A stretch of DNA of 64,000 bases, from contig QPFY01000016.1 in the NCBI GenBank assembly GCA_003665825.1, positions 62,001-126,000 on the forward strand, given 5' to 3'. The position numbers and the translations under genes were made by a program. Shown here in pieces: positions 1-10,466 of the stretch. This DNA is from Microbotryum silenes-acaulis. Its lineage: Eukaryota; Basidiomycota; Microbotryomycetes; Microbotryales; Microbotryaceae. The stretch's first letter is position 1. Each line of letters opens with the position of its first letter. A model generated the notes under the pieces. The model had not been told where the DNA came from. It did no database searches and saw only the letters and a list, made by a program, of their open reading frames with translations.

Positions 1-1314
1 CCCCGATTCCTCCGGCCCCTGTCCGCTCTGGCCAGTTACCTCTTCCTCCTGTCCCTCCTCGACCTCGAGCTCGGCGAAGCGATTCTGTGATGCGATCCTG
101 TTAACAACCGGCACAGGAATGGGGACCTCGGCCTCCACAATGTTGGTGTCGTTGGTGATGGTGTTCTTGTTGCTGTTGCTGTTGCTGTTGCTGTTGCCGT
201 TGTGAGCCTCCTTTCGCTTCCTCTCCTGATCCAATCCGCAGGTTCCCACGTGACCCACGAAGTGGCACCTACCGCAAGCCGCCTCCTTCTCATAGTCATG
301 GCGAAGGGCGGTGACCGGGATGCCTCGAGTGGGAAGGCCGATTCTCGAAGGTAGGATCTCTTTCAAGGTCGTGTTAGGGCGTTGGAACAGGGAGTCGTCG
401 TCGAAGTGTAGGAAAGCCGAGTAGTCTCCGGCAACGTGGGCGAAGGCCGAGGCGTTGTCCACGCTGATAACGCGCAGAACCTGCACAAGTTGGCACGAAT
501 GTCCCTTGCCTGACAAGTCCTGCACTAGTGATTGGAACGATTTGATGATGGCGTCCATGGAAGGCACTCCTTGAACACCGACGTTGATTCGAAGCTCGAC
601 CATGTTATGGTGGAACCTGTGAGATTTCGCGAAGCGGGCCTTCGCCGATCGCCAAGTGAGAGCGGGGGGCGTCGTAAGCGCGGAGTCACGTGCCTCGCCG
701 GTGACGAACCCAACCGTAACGCGATGGTGAGCCGCCCCATTACGCAGGATTGATGAATGTTGTACGCCTAGGATCTGTGGTTGATAGGCCGCAAGGTGGT
801 CCGGCAGAGGAACTCCAGGCTCAAAGCAGATAGGAGAGATCGGCGATAGCAGCCTCGTGACGCAGGCCACGAGATCGGTCTTGTCGACATGAGACGCTCG
901 CGAGGCGCTCTGGTGAGACAGAGTCACTTCAAGGGCGTAATCAAAGATGTTCTCGACAGACCGGTTCGCGTTCAAGGCCGAAAATTTCAGCGATGTGGCG
1001 GTGGCGACGGGGTAGAGTTCGGCGAAGTAGATGGCCTGGACCCAACGATCCATGCGGTTTCCGGGTACAGCACCCATGGCTTGTAGGAGGCTGCCCAGAG
1101 CCTTGGCACGCTGTTGTTGTTGTTGCTGTTGTTCAGGTGACTGAGTCGCCATCTGACTCGCAGCGGCGGCATAGTTGGGTGCGGCGGTGGCGGGGCCCGT
1201 GACTTGCGTCTTCTTCAAGCTTATCGGGATCTGGTCGCGGGGTGGCTGGACGCTGGTGGCGGACACCGGTGGTGGCGGTGCCGGCAGTGGGGACCCAGGG
1301 TCTCCTGTAGACAT
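1..1314 (-). CDS. Partial retroelement-like ORF (Gag/ORF1-like) with a zinc-knuckle-like motif
   Basis: An uninterrupted frame of 438 codons runs from an ATG at 1314 to the window edge, so the C-terminus is missing. The N-terminus is Pro-rich and has a short Gln run. A globular middle follows, then a CCHC-like cluster, [13 protein letters not shown], near residue 340. Its spacing is C-x2-C-x4-H-x3-C, one residue shorter than the classical retroviral knuckle. After it comes an Asn-Ser repeat and an acidic tail. A long intron-free ORF with a knuckle near its C-terminus, in a genome where most genes have many introns, resembles ORF1/Gag of a retrotransposon. No reverse transcriptase is visible because the window ends. 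It could instead be an ordinary nucleic-acid-binding protein. It lies about 150 bp from a tRNA gene. Confidence 0.5.
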   Translation of the reverse strand, partial: MSTGDPGSPLPAPPPPVSATSVQPPRDQIPISLKKTQVTGPATAAPNYAAAASQMATQSPEQQQQQQQRAKALGSLLQAMGAVPGNRMDRWVQAIYFAELYPVATATSLKFSALNANRSVENIFDYALEVTLSHQSASRASHVDKTDLVACVTRLLSPISPICFEPGVPLPDHLAAYQPQILGVQHSSILRNGAAHHRVTVGFVTGEARDSALTTPPALTWRSAKARFAKSHRFHHNMVELRINVGVQGVPSMDAIIKSFQSLVQDLSGKGHSCQLVQVLRVISVDNASAFAHVAGDYSAFLHFDDDSLFQRPNTTLKEILPSRIGLPTRGIPVTALRHDYEKEAACGRCHFVGHVGTCGLDQERKRKEAHNGNSNSNSNSNKNTITNDTNIVEAEVPIPVPVVNRIASQNRFAELEVEEGQEEEVTGQSGQGPEESG

Positions 1315-1370
1315 CTTGTCGGTGTATCACTTGTTAACTCGAGTATCGAAGACTGCGGTAGGGCGATTTC

Positions 1371-1405
1371 GAAGTGAAGTGAAGTGAAGTGAAGTGAAGT
1401 GAAGT
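1371..1405. repeat. (GAAGT)7 pentanucleotide microsatellite
   Basis: Seven perfect tandem GAAGT units lie between the tRNA gene and the start of the retroelement-like ORF. They may mark the 5' end of that element. Confidence 0.95.
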
Positions 1406-1467
1406 GAGTTTTGGCAGAAATGTTTATGTGGATATATCTGCCAACCCTTGTGCCAGGCGAGAAATAG

Positions 1468-1551
1468 GCTTCCGTGGTGTAGTTGGTTATCACGTATGCT
1501 TCACATGCGTGTGCTCGCATAAGGTCTCCGGTTCGAGCCCGGACGGAAGCA
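1468..1551 (+). tRNA. tRNA-Val(CAC) with a 10-nt intron
   Basis: A full cloverleaf can be drawn. The seven-base-pair acceptor stem is GCTTCCG with CGGAAGC. The anticodon stem TATGC pairs with GCATA only after removing a 10-nt intron at 1506-1515, directly 3' of the purine at position 37. The anticodon CAC is at 1502-1504 and reads GUG valine codons. The T arm is TCCGG-TTCGAGC-CCGGA. The discriminator base is A1551, and a T7 run at 1553-1559 is a Pol III terminator. The intron position is the canonical nuclear one. Confidence 0.96.
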
Positions 1552-2080
1552 CTTTTTTTATGGCTCAACGTGGCGAGAGTGGCCTTTTTGCTGTTCTTGC
1601 CGGTGAAGTCTGCGTTTCTTCTGAGCGCCCTTTTTTCTCTCTCTGAGTGAACGTCATTGGACATTCTGGTTTGCGCGCATGTTCGTTATATTTTTGACCG
1701 GGCCCGTACCACCAATTGATTAGAGTCTTTGGGGCACTCTGCTTCACTCTGCTTCACTCGACTTTCCGCGCGCGCGCGCGTCGCTCCGCCGCTCCGAGCC
1801 TCACGGCTCGCCTTTGTACTCGTCCTTTACTCGACAATCATCATACCAGCTTCATCTACAGCAGCATCAGATCAAGCAGCCTGATCCAAGACACTCCGAT
1901 CAGACGCATCTGTTGGTTCACTACCCGACGGCGCTGCTTGTTCCATTTGGTGCGACGCGTCTCTGCCGCGGATTGTTGTTGATTGACCGTCGTGCGCCGC
2001 TCCGCCACTCCGCCCTACACCCTACACCCGTGCGCTCATCCCCGCGCTCATCCTCGCCGCCCAGAATCCCCTCCCCAACA
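1552..2080. other. Intergenic region and 5' leader of BIR1
   Basis: It holds the Pol III terminator at its start and presumably the BIR1 promoter and leader. A 10-bp CTCTGCTTCA unit is repeated near 1737-1757. I see no other supported gene. Confidence 0.6.
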
Positions 2081-4250
2081 ATGGCTTCCTCCGAACCTCT
2101 GCACCTGTATCCGACCCGTCGAGCGACGTACCACAAGTCACGGAAAGGTGCCTCCCGATCACTCAACTGGCCGCACCCCTTGACCAAAGCCGCTTCGACC
2201 ACCTCGTCGATCCACGCCGACCACCTCTCCCGCGCCGGATTCTACTCGACGCCTACCTCGGACCACCCCTCCTCAACGACCTGTTTCCTGTGCGCCCTCG
2301 TCGTCGACGGATGGAGCGAAGGTGACGAACCTGTAGTGCTTCATCTGACAAGGTCGCCGCACTGCGGATGGGCTATCCTCTTGTCCAACATGGCCGATGA
2401 CCCGAACAAGATCCGCAAGCATTGGGACTGGGGAATCGATGGCAGCGATTGGCCTAGGTCGGACAAGATTCAGAGTGCGCGACTCATGTCGTTCGAGCGA
2501 GGGTGGCCTCATAAGGGCGCCAAGGGGGTGCCGACCGTGCAGCAGGTGAGCCCAACCTCGAGCTTTGCTTTCGTCAAGGCTGTTTATTGACTCGATCTGC
2601 CCTCGATGTCCTTCACTTTCACAGCTCGCCTCTGCGGGGTGGTGGTTCCGACCAGAGGCAGATGAAGACGCCGGCGATCGATGCTACTGCCCATACTGCA
2701 CTCGCACCGTCGAAGGATGGGAGGCCGGAGACGACGCCGTGTAAGACACGAAACCCTCCCTCGAGGTCTCCCCTCGATGTCTTCTGACCACGAACGGTTT
2801 TCTTTCTGCAGCGCCCTGCATCAGCGCAAACTTGGCCTCGAATGCCCTTTCTTCCTCGCCGAGCGACCGTCTCAACTCCTCGCCGAAGACGTCGCGCCCG
2901 TCGCCTCGGCTTCGACGACCAAAAACACTGGTCTCTCCCGTTCGAAAGGACGACAAAAGCTCGCTGCGGTGGTCAACGAAGAGCTTGGATCCGAGATGGA
3001 AGAAGTGATCGAACCCGTGAGTCGTGGATTGAACTGTAAATGTAAATCTATCATCCCATAACGAATAGTACCTGCCCATCCCCTCACAGATTCCCTCGCG
3101 ATCATCTCGTGCGACGAAAACACCCGCCTCGATCGTCGCACCGACCCCCAGAGCAGATCGTGAAGCTCCACCGCCATCGAAAGCCTCAACGACCCGATCG
3201 ACGCGTTCACGCAAGGGCAAAGCCTCGACGAAACATACCCCTGCGCCCGTGGAAGAAGACGATCGGGAGCCTGCGCCTGAAGTCGAAGAGGCGAACGACT
3301 CGGTCATCGAGATCGAGATTTCGCACACGATGTCACCCTCCGTTCGACTACCGCCTCGTAAGACGCGTGGTACGAAGGCGCCACGCGTTGTCGAGTCGGA
3401 AGTCGAGGAGGAGGTAGCGCCTGAGGCTGAGGCTGAGAAAGTTATCGGGGATGGAGCTGAGCTAGACTTTGTCGAGAATCTGATTTCGACCACGCCTGTA
3501 GTGGAGGAGGAGCAAGAAGAAATCGCCCCGCCTCCGGTTAAAAAGGCGACCAAGGTGAAGAAGGGATCCAAGTCGAAGCGATCGACCAAATCCAAGATCG
3601 TCGAACCCGAGCCTGAAGTCGAAGTCGAACCCGAGGCCCCGGAAGCTGACGAAGAGATACCCAAAGCCGTCCCTGAGCCCATCATCATCGAGGAACCCGA
3701 GCTCGACGTACCCGCAGTCGAAAGCGCTGCTGAACCCGAGCCTGCGCCTGACGTCGACGTGGCCAAGACCGCCCCAAAGCCCAAGACGAGGAAGACGAAA
3801 TCAAAATCCTCCAAGTCAAAATCCACCGCTCCCCAAACGCCTATCGTCATTGCCGCAGACCCCATTTCCCCTCCTCGATCCGCCGCACCCTCGGTCCGAG
3901 CCGCACCATCCCTCCCTCTTCCAGCGCTGAACAATCCCTTCACTCCTCGACCGGACAACCCCTTCTCACTCGACGCCCCCCTCGTCCCTTCGTTGACCCC
4001 CGGCGCTCGCAAGCTTTCCCTCGAAGCATGGTACAACCATTGTGGTCAAACGGCTTACGCGGCATTGGAACAGGAGATGGGTCACGAGATGCGCGAGTTC
4101 GAGAAAAGGATCGAGGATGGGAACAAGTTATTCGAGAAAATGATTGAGGATGCGAAGAGGAGGGAGGCAGTGGTTGCGCATCAGCAACAGCAACAGGCGC
4201 AAATGCAGCAGCCGAGTGTACTCGGTCAGGCCGTGCGAAGAATGCGATGA
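2081..4250 (+). CDS. BIR1: Bir1/survivin-like chromosomal passenger protein with two BIR domains
   Basis: Four exons (2081-2545, 2625-2740, 2812-3016, 3090-4250) encode 648 aa. BIR 1 has the zinc ligands C68, C71, H88 and C95 (C-x2-C-x16-H-x6-C). BIR 2 has C177, C180, H197 and C205, and its zinc site is completed across the second intron. A long Pro/Glu/Lys-rich linker with basic clusters follows. The C-terminal ~70 residues (from about LEAWYNHCGQ) are predicted helical and charged, where fungal Bir1 proteins contact INCENP/Sli15. Two N-terminal BIRs with a long tail is the fungal Bir1/Cut17 plan, so the inferred role is Aurora-kinase passenger complex targeting at centromeres rather than caspase inhibition. 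The start is the first ATG in frame before the BIR. Confidence 0.93.
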
Positions 4251-4715
4251 TTAACATGTGGAAGTCCTTGTATACCCCGTCTTTCCTTTTAATTCCGTTT
4301 CCCTTAAACATGTTGTAACCCATTCCAGAGTAAATTACAAAAATTGCGTCCAGATCGGGTTGAAAACAGGCCTCGATAAACTCAACACGTCAAAACTGCC
4401 CTCGACAAAGGACCGGGGCGAGTTTGAAGTCCCGTTGTAGCAGTCATATGATCGTTCCGAGTGCCCGGATGTCAAGAAACCCTTCGAGGGGTGCTCTCAC
4501 ACTTCCAGAAAAAATATGTGCTACAGTCGCTGGACTTTGGGAGGTGGGCTCGTCGAGGACAATTTTGCCGTTCTGAAATTATCAAGGGCAACTTCGATGT
4601 TTCGACCTAATTCAGAAATAATTTTCGTAATTCACCCTCCATCTTATATCTGCAATGAACGAAGCAGTCAAGTTGCACGTAAGAAAAACAAAATATGAGA
4701 GACGTAATCCAAAAC
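4251..4715. other. Convergent 3' intergenic spacer
   Basis: AT-richer sequence between the stop codons of BIR1 and LSB6. It should hold both 3' UTRs. No gene-like ORF or repeat is seen. Confidence 0.6.
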
Positions 4716-7700
4716 TCAGCACCAAATGAATGTCCTCGGTCGCTCCCTCAAGACCTCCAGCCTCTCCACCACCACGACCCTGGTCTTCAACCCTTCTTCC
4801 TCCTCTGCCTCCTCCTCATTACCTTCCTCCAACAAAGCTTCACTCGCTCCCCTTCGACCGTCCGAGCCCGACAGCCTCCCAGCCTCCCCACTCCTCCTTC
4901 CCCCCCACTCACTCGACCCCCTCCCCCCTCCGCCCCATCCCATATCCAGCGACCCACTCCTCATCCTCCCTCCGCCCACTCCCAGACTCCGCGCATCACT
5001 ATAACTTCCACTCTTCCTATGCGTACTCACCCACACCCCCTTCCACGATCCCTTCTTTCCCCCCAACTGGGGTCGACCCACAGGGCGCTGTATATCATTC
5101 TCCGATTGCACGCCCCACGTCGGTCCGTCGGCGTCAACACCGTTCTCTTCGTCGACTTGTTCATCTTCCTCCTCTTGCTCATCCAAAACCTCTCTGACCC
5201 CCCCTCCTCTCTGACCCCGTCCGTTCACCTCCCTCCGATCCAACTGCGCAACCGCATCCACCCCCCTCATGATCCCCTTAATATCCTCGGGAAAGGATCC
5301 CAACACCGACGAGATCGACGAACTCGCCTTGTGAGCCTTCCCCCTCGTCATCGAATTCGACATGGAATGCGTCGTCGATAGAGCGGGAGAAGGCATCGCG
5401 ATGGGCGTGGTGGCCGGTTCGGCCGAAAGGGGAACGGTCTTATTCGAGGCGGCACCGGTCGAGACGCGTTGTAATGGGACGGGTCGCAGGACCGGCCCTT
5501 CGCTCTGCTCTGCGATTGCATTGCGCGTGACACTCGGTTCGAACGCCAATGTCGGTGCCGAAGAGGCATCGAGTAGAGGTGACAAAGGTCTCGGAGGTGT
5601 GGTGATCGACCCCATCGGCGGTGGGGAAGCCGGCTGAAGCGGCGGAGTCGGCGCACGATCGTCCTCCTCTTGGCCCGATGCGTGACTCGCGTTGCTGATG
5701 CCGGCTGCAAGAGCTGCGGTATTCGCGGAAGCGCCCGCGGCGGTGAAAGCGAAGAGCTGATCGGTGATGACGTGGTCGGCAACTTCGATGAGGTCGTCCC
5801 AAACGAGTTTTTTCGGTCTTCGGCACAACTCGATCGGGCCTGTGAAAAATAAAGTTTAACGTCAGCCACTTGCTCCCACTCAAGCACTCCCCATCGCCAG
5901 GAAGCGACTCGCCATCCTCCTCACTCCTCAAGCTCAGCACAACATTATACGCCTGCCCCTTCATCACCGCCATCTGCTTCCGAAACATGTCCTCCCTGAA
6001 CTCGCCATCTTTTGCAAACTCGTTCCTCAAAGCGAGGGTCGTCTCGGCCCACCATTCCGGGTCTGTCAAGAGGGGTAGAAAATGACGTCGAGTCTTGGTG
6101 GTGAAGGGTTGACCTATGAGTGTGAGAGGTAGGTAGAGCCATCCGTAGGTATAGGTTCGGAACCCAAGGGGATGCATATGGGGGAATGCGAGCGAGTTGT
6201 CGATCGCGGCGATGTGAAGGTGAGGGCGAGTCACGGTCGCGGCCTCCGTTTCCGATTCCGACAACGACGCCGTTCCCGCTTGGTTCGCAACATGCGATTT
6301 CCTCCTATTTCGAGCATTGATCTCCGTCATCGGCGGTTGTGCACTCGGCGGTTCCGTCGTCGGTGCCATCGCCCTCGTCCGCGATCCATGCACCCCCAGC
6401 ATCCCCTCCTGCTTCTTCCCCCAGGATCTCTCTTCTCTCCCCTCCTCAGCGCACAAACAAGGCTTGATCATGAAATTATCCAGCCCACGATCGGTATTGC
6501 GTATGATGAAATCAAGAATGACGAGTTTCTCCAGTTCCTCGCGGAAGGATTCCAGCATCTCTTCGGTCCATTTGAAGCCCGCTTCGTCGGAAGTTGTCGA
6601 TGCGCCACCACTGAGAAACCCAAAGGTGCCTCTTCGACTCGGAGCTTCGTTGTCCAATGAGCGATGCGGCTCCCCATCTTCGTCTTCTTCGTCATCGTCA
6701 TCGACGTCCGCCCCGACTCTGCCACAGAGACATCTCAAAGGTCCCAACAAATTCCCCCTCCCCTTTCTATAATTCCTCCGATCCATCGTCTGACTCTCCG
6801 GCCTTCCCGGCAAAGGAAACTCCCTCAAGAACTCACTCGCGTCCTTGAACCCTTTCAAGAACACCTGGAAACTGCCTAGTTTGTCAGGTAAAGGCACGGG
6901 TTGGCGTTGGCGTTGGGCGCGTTCGCGGTCGATCCAGTCGTAGAAGAAGGCGGGGGAGGAGAGGGGGACGACTTGGGTTGGTGGGACGATGTGGAGTTCG
7001 AGACGACGGTCCATCAACGATGCGGCGGATTCAGAGAGGTACGAAAGTTGGGGGATCAGGCATGCGCGACCAAACGGCTGAGGAAGAGACGAGGGCCGCG
7101 TTAGTCACGTTTGCGCAAAGGTCCAGCTTTTCATCGTGCAAGTCGTCGCCACTCACAATGATCCTTGAGAAGAAATTGCGGTGCAGCCATTTGGTAAGTT
7201 TTGGGTTCAAATTACCATAGGGTTCCTCGTCCTTGGGTTTGAAGATGGCCAAGGTGTGGGAGTGCTTGTCCTTGGCGAAATAGGAGCCTGATGACCCTTT
7301 GGAGTTGAGACGCGGTTGGACGTTGAGAGAGATGGCTTCCCTCACTTGGTCGACGAGCCTGGATGGGGGAGGATCGTCAGTGGATCAGTCTCTGTCCCCA
7401 AGGAATGCGGTATGTACTCGACGCAGCTCGTTGCCGCAAACTGACTCGTTGAAGGCCTCGTCGGACAGGGGCGGTTCATGATCCAGCGTCTCCCAATCTC
7501 GCTCGCTCTTCCCCTTGCCCTTGTCTTCACTGCCGAGGCCATCCCTCCCAAACACACTCGCGAGGATAGGCACCGCGACTTTTCTATCCCTGCGCTGAAT
7601 GCGATCGAGGTCGTGCTTGGCTCTCCTCTTGGCTCTCCTCTTGGCGTTCGCGCGTCGTTGGCCGGATCGACTGAGCCTCATCTTGTGCTTGACGACGGTG

Positions 7701-7921
7701 GTCCATTTCTTGAACATCAAATCAACATGTTGCGCTGTTGTGGTCGCTGTCGACGTGGTGTGTGGGGATGGGCCGTGCGAAGCGGACTGTGCACCCTGAT
7801 CGCCGCCTCCGCTTGGTCTCGGCGCTGCCGGTGATGACGATGACGATGGGGTCGAAGCGATCGGCTGTTCCGACGTCTGCCCATCATGGCTGGGCAGTGG
7901 TGCATACCCATTCCGAGCCAT
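4716..7921 (-). CDS. LSB6: Type II phosphatidylinositol 4-kinase
   Basis: Four exons (7446-7921, 7157-7358, 5880-7077, 4716-5839) encode 999 aa. The enzyme makes PI4P from phosphatidylinositol on Golgi, endosome or vacuole membranes. Seen in the protein: a basic N-terminal segment, the nucleotide-binding loop GSSGSYF at 180-186, FKPKDEEPYG just after it, and CLIPQ/SYLSE, a Cys-containing segment where mammalian type II kinases are palmitoylated. The catalytic NTDRGLDNFM is near 420 and the metal-binding AIDNSLAFPH near 517. All key residues are present. It is longer than the usual ~600 aa, with low-complexity acidic inserts between the lobes and a C-terminal extension of over 300 residues rich in Ser, Pro and Gly. 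The third donor (GTGGGA, giving SPIELCRRP) is the least certain junction. Confidence 0.93.
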
Positions 7922-8314
7922 GACCTGTGCTAAGGAGGAAGCAGCAGCGCGCAATAGGATGCACAGCCCAAATCGCTTCGAGGAACCCGAGTGAGCAAGG
8001 GCAAGGGGGGGGCTGATGACGACATAGTATACCCCCAATCGTTCGCCGTAACAGCCTGATAGCAATGCTCATTACATCATTAGCGGCGCGCGCGCTCGGC
8101 CGGCCGGTGTGGGACCAGAGTTGCCATTTGGGGGACCAAAGTGCCCTGCTATTCGTGCGATTAACCTAATTCCGCCGTTTATAAGCGAAGCGGACCGCGG
8201 GACACGAAGACACTCGACCGAAATCACTCTTTGCTCCTGCTCGTGCTCCTTCCCACACCCGACCTCACTTCCGGTCCCATCTCCCTCCCGCCTCTCACCT
8301 CTCCTCACACTCGA
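7922..8314. other. Divergent promoter region
   Basis: Spacer between the oppositely oriented LSB6 and acid phosphatase genes. It has a CG-rich patch (about 8091-8106) and otherwise no recognisable element. Confidence 0.5.
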
Positions 8315-10215
8315 ATGTCGTACGAAGGCCAATCGCATCACCCTCACAAACCAGGGAGCCCCCCGAACGCGCACTTGATCGGCGTCGCACCCTCGCTCGG
8401 CGATCGACGTGACGCTGGGGACAGCTACGTCCCACAGGGGCTGCAACTCGTACAGGCGCATTGGTTCGTACGACACGGCGAACGGTCGCGTGAGTGACCC
8501 ATCGGTAAATGAGTTGTTGGACGTCTGTCTGGCGCTGACCGCACCTCTTACGACCTCAACACTCGCTTCAAACATCTTCGTTCAACACAGCCGTCCGACA
8601 GCGCCTGACGGGCTTCGGTGACATCCCCGCCATCTTCCCCCTATGTGCGATCGGCCGGTCCTTTTCCACCGCCGTGCTGTCCCTCACCACCTCCGACCCG
8701 ACCGCCTCAAGTGCGACCCCTGAACTCGACACCGGCTCCAATCCCACCTCCTCCCGACACTCCGGGACCCATCCCGATTCTCTGCCCTGGAAATCCCACA
8801 CAGGTCAAGTCTTGAGCAAACGCCTCCTCGGCATCCGTCGCCATGCCGAAGAGATGGGGTCTCGAAACGTCGCGAACGGAGGCACCCCCGCCGACTGTTA
8901 CTGGGGAGAATTGACCGACCTCGGACGCGAATCGACGCTCAACCTCGGTGCCCGTCTACGCGCTCTCTACGTCGATCGACTGGGCTTCCTCCCCGAGACC
9001 CTTCCGGATCTGCCCGTGGACGAGTCACCGGTGTATTTCAGGAGTACGGGGATGCCGAGGACGATCGAGTCCTTGCACCAGATCGTCGAGGGGTTGTTCC
9101 CATCCGGGTACAGAGCAGGACTCGTCGATTACACGGTCCGGAACCCGAATGATGAGAGGTCCGTCTCGGCGCATCGACCGTAGCCCGTCACCGTCGCAGA
9201 GAGCTGATGTACGTGATGTTGTTCGCCGCAGTCTTTATCCGAATTCGTTGTGTGCTCGCATGCGTCAGCTCGACCAGATCTCGATCGCCATGGCTGCGAA
9301 AAAGTACAACCCGACACTAGAGCCCCTAGACGCTACCCTGGTCAAATATACCGAGACGTATGTTCCCCTTCTGACCCTTGCGTCTTTCCCTCCCTCACTG
9401 ACCCCACCTCCCCGCCAACAGTCCCCTCCGAATCGATTCCTCCCCTCGCGCAAACGGCATCCTCGACACCCTCTACGTCTGTCTCGCGCACTCCATACGC
9501 ACCCCCTCGGACCTCTCAGATCCGAAACTGCTCCAGACGCTCGAATCCGCCGTCGTGCACGAATGGTTCGATTCCTACTCGACGCTCGAATTTACCAAAC
9601 TCTCGATGGGTCGACTCTTAGGCGACCTCAAAGCTTCACTCGTTGCCAAGATCGCGGATCCGGAGGAGAAGAAGAACAAGTTGCGATTAGGGGTGTACTC
9701 ATGTCATGACACCTCGTTGGGAGGGATTTTGAACGCTCTACAAGTGTTCGATGGCCGATGGCCCCCTTTTACGAGTCATATCTCCGTCGGTGAGTTCGGA
9801 ACCAGGAACCGATTGATGCCGTGATCGGACCGCCAACCAATTTTTCCTACTTATCGGGTTTCTCGCAGAACTATTCCGCGACAGCGACACCTCTTCCACC
9901 TCCGCACCTTCGATCTCGACCTCAACCTCAAAACCCTCTCTCACCTCCTTCCTCACCTCCTTTTCCCCCTCTTTCCTCCTTCCCAGTCCCCCACCCCCCT
10001 TAAAGCAGCACTACGTCCGCCTCTCCTTCAACGGCCGACCCCTCCACTTACCCGCCTGTTCGTCCCCCTCGTCGCACCTCCCGGGATCAGAAGGGACGAT
10101 CTGTACGTTCGAGGCGTTTTCCAAAGCCGTCGAGCGGGTCGAATTGACGGGCAAGGAATGGGAGGAAGGGTGTAAAGTGAAGGAGAGGGTCAAGATTGTT
10201 GATAAAGTTGGTTAA
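8315..10215 (+). CDS. Histidine acid phosphatase family protein (ACP6-like)
   Basis: Five exons (8315-8489, 8591-9158, 9232-9357, 9422-9789, 9869-10215) encode 527 aa. The catalytic motif RHGERSP at 53-59 is assembled across intron 1, and the proton-donor motif HD sits in CHDTSLGG at 385-386, so the two-histidine active site is complete. The segment GELTDLGRESTL followed by LRALY is typical of the lysophosphatidic acid phosphatase (ACP6) branch rather than phytases. No clear N-terminal signal peptide is visible, so an intracellular or organellar location is more likely than secretion. The last exon adds a Ser/Pro-rich stretch before the final conserved segment. The substrate cannot be told from sequence. 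A donor GTCCGT is used for intron 2, as in several other genes here. Confidence 0.88.
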
Positions 10216-10466
10216 GAGGGATGAGCAGTCGTTGGGGGATGTGTAGAGAAGAGTATTCGAAGGAAAGAATTATCGTATTTACGTAATTTTATGAGGCGAG
10301 TTATTGCTCGGTCAGAAGCTTGCTGAGGATCTCGAGAGAAAGAGAGCAATGACAACGGGGAACAACAGCATTCTTCACATTGTTTGGAAAGACCGTTTAC
10401 TAAAATCTACAAGAGCACAAACACGAATGCAACGAATTTCTACAAATAAGCGCCGATGCCGGTCCC
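10216..10466. other. Convergent 3' spacer
   Basis: Short AT-rich region between the acid phosphatase and HIR1 stop codons. Nothing else is seen. Confidence 0.6.
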
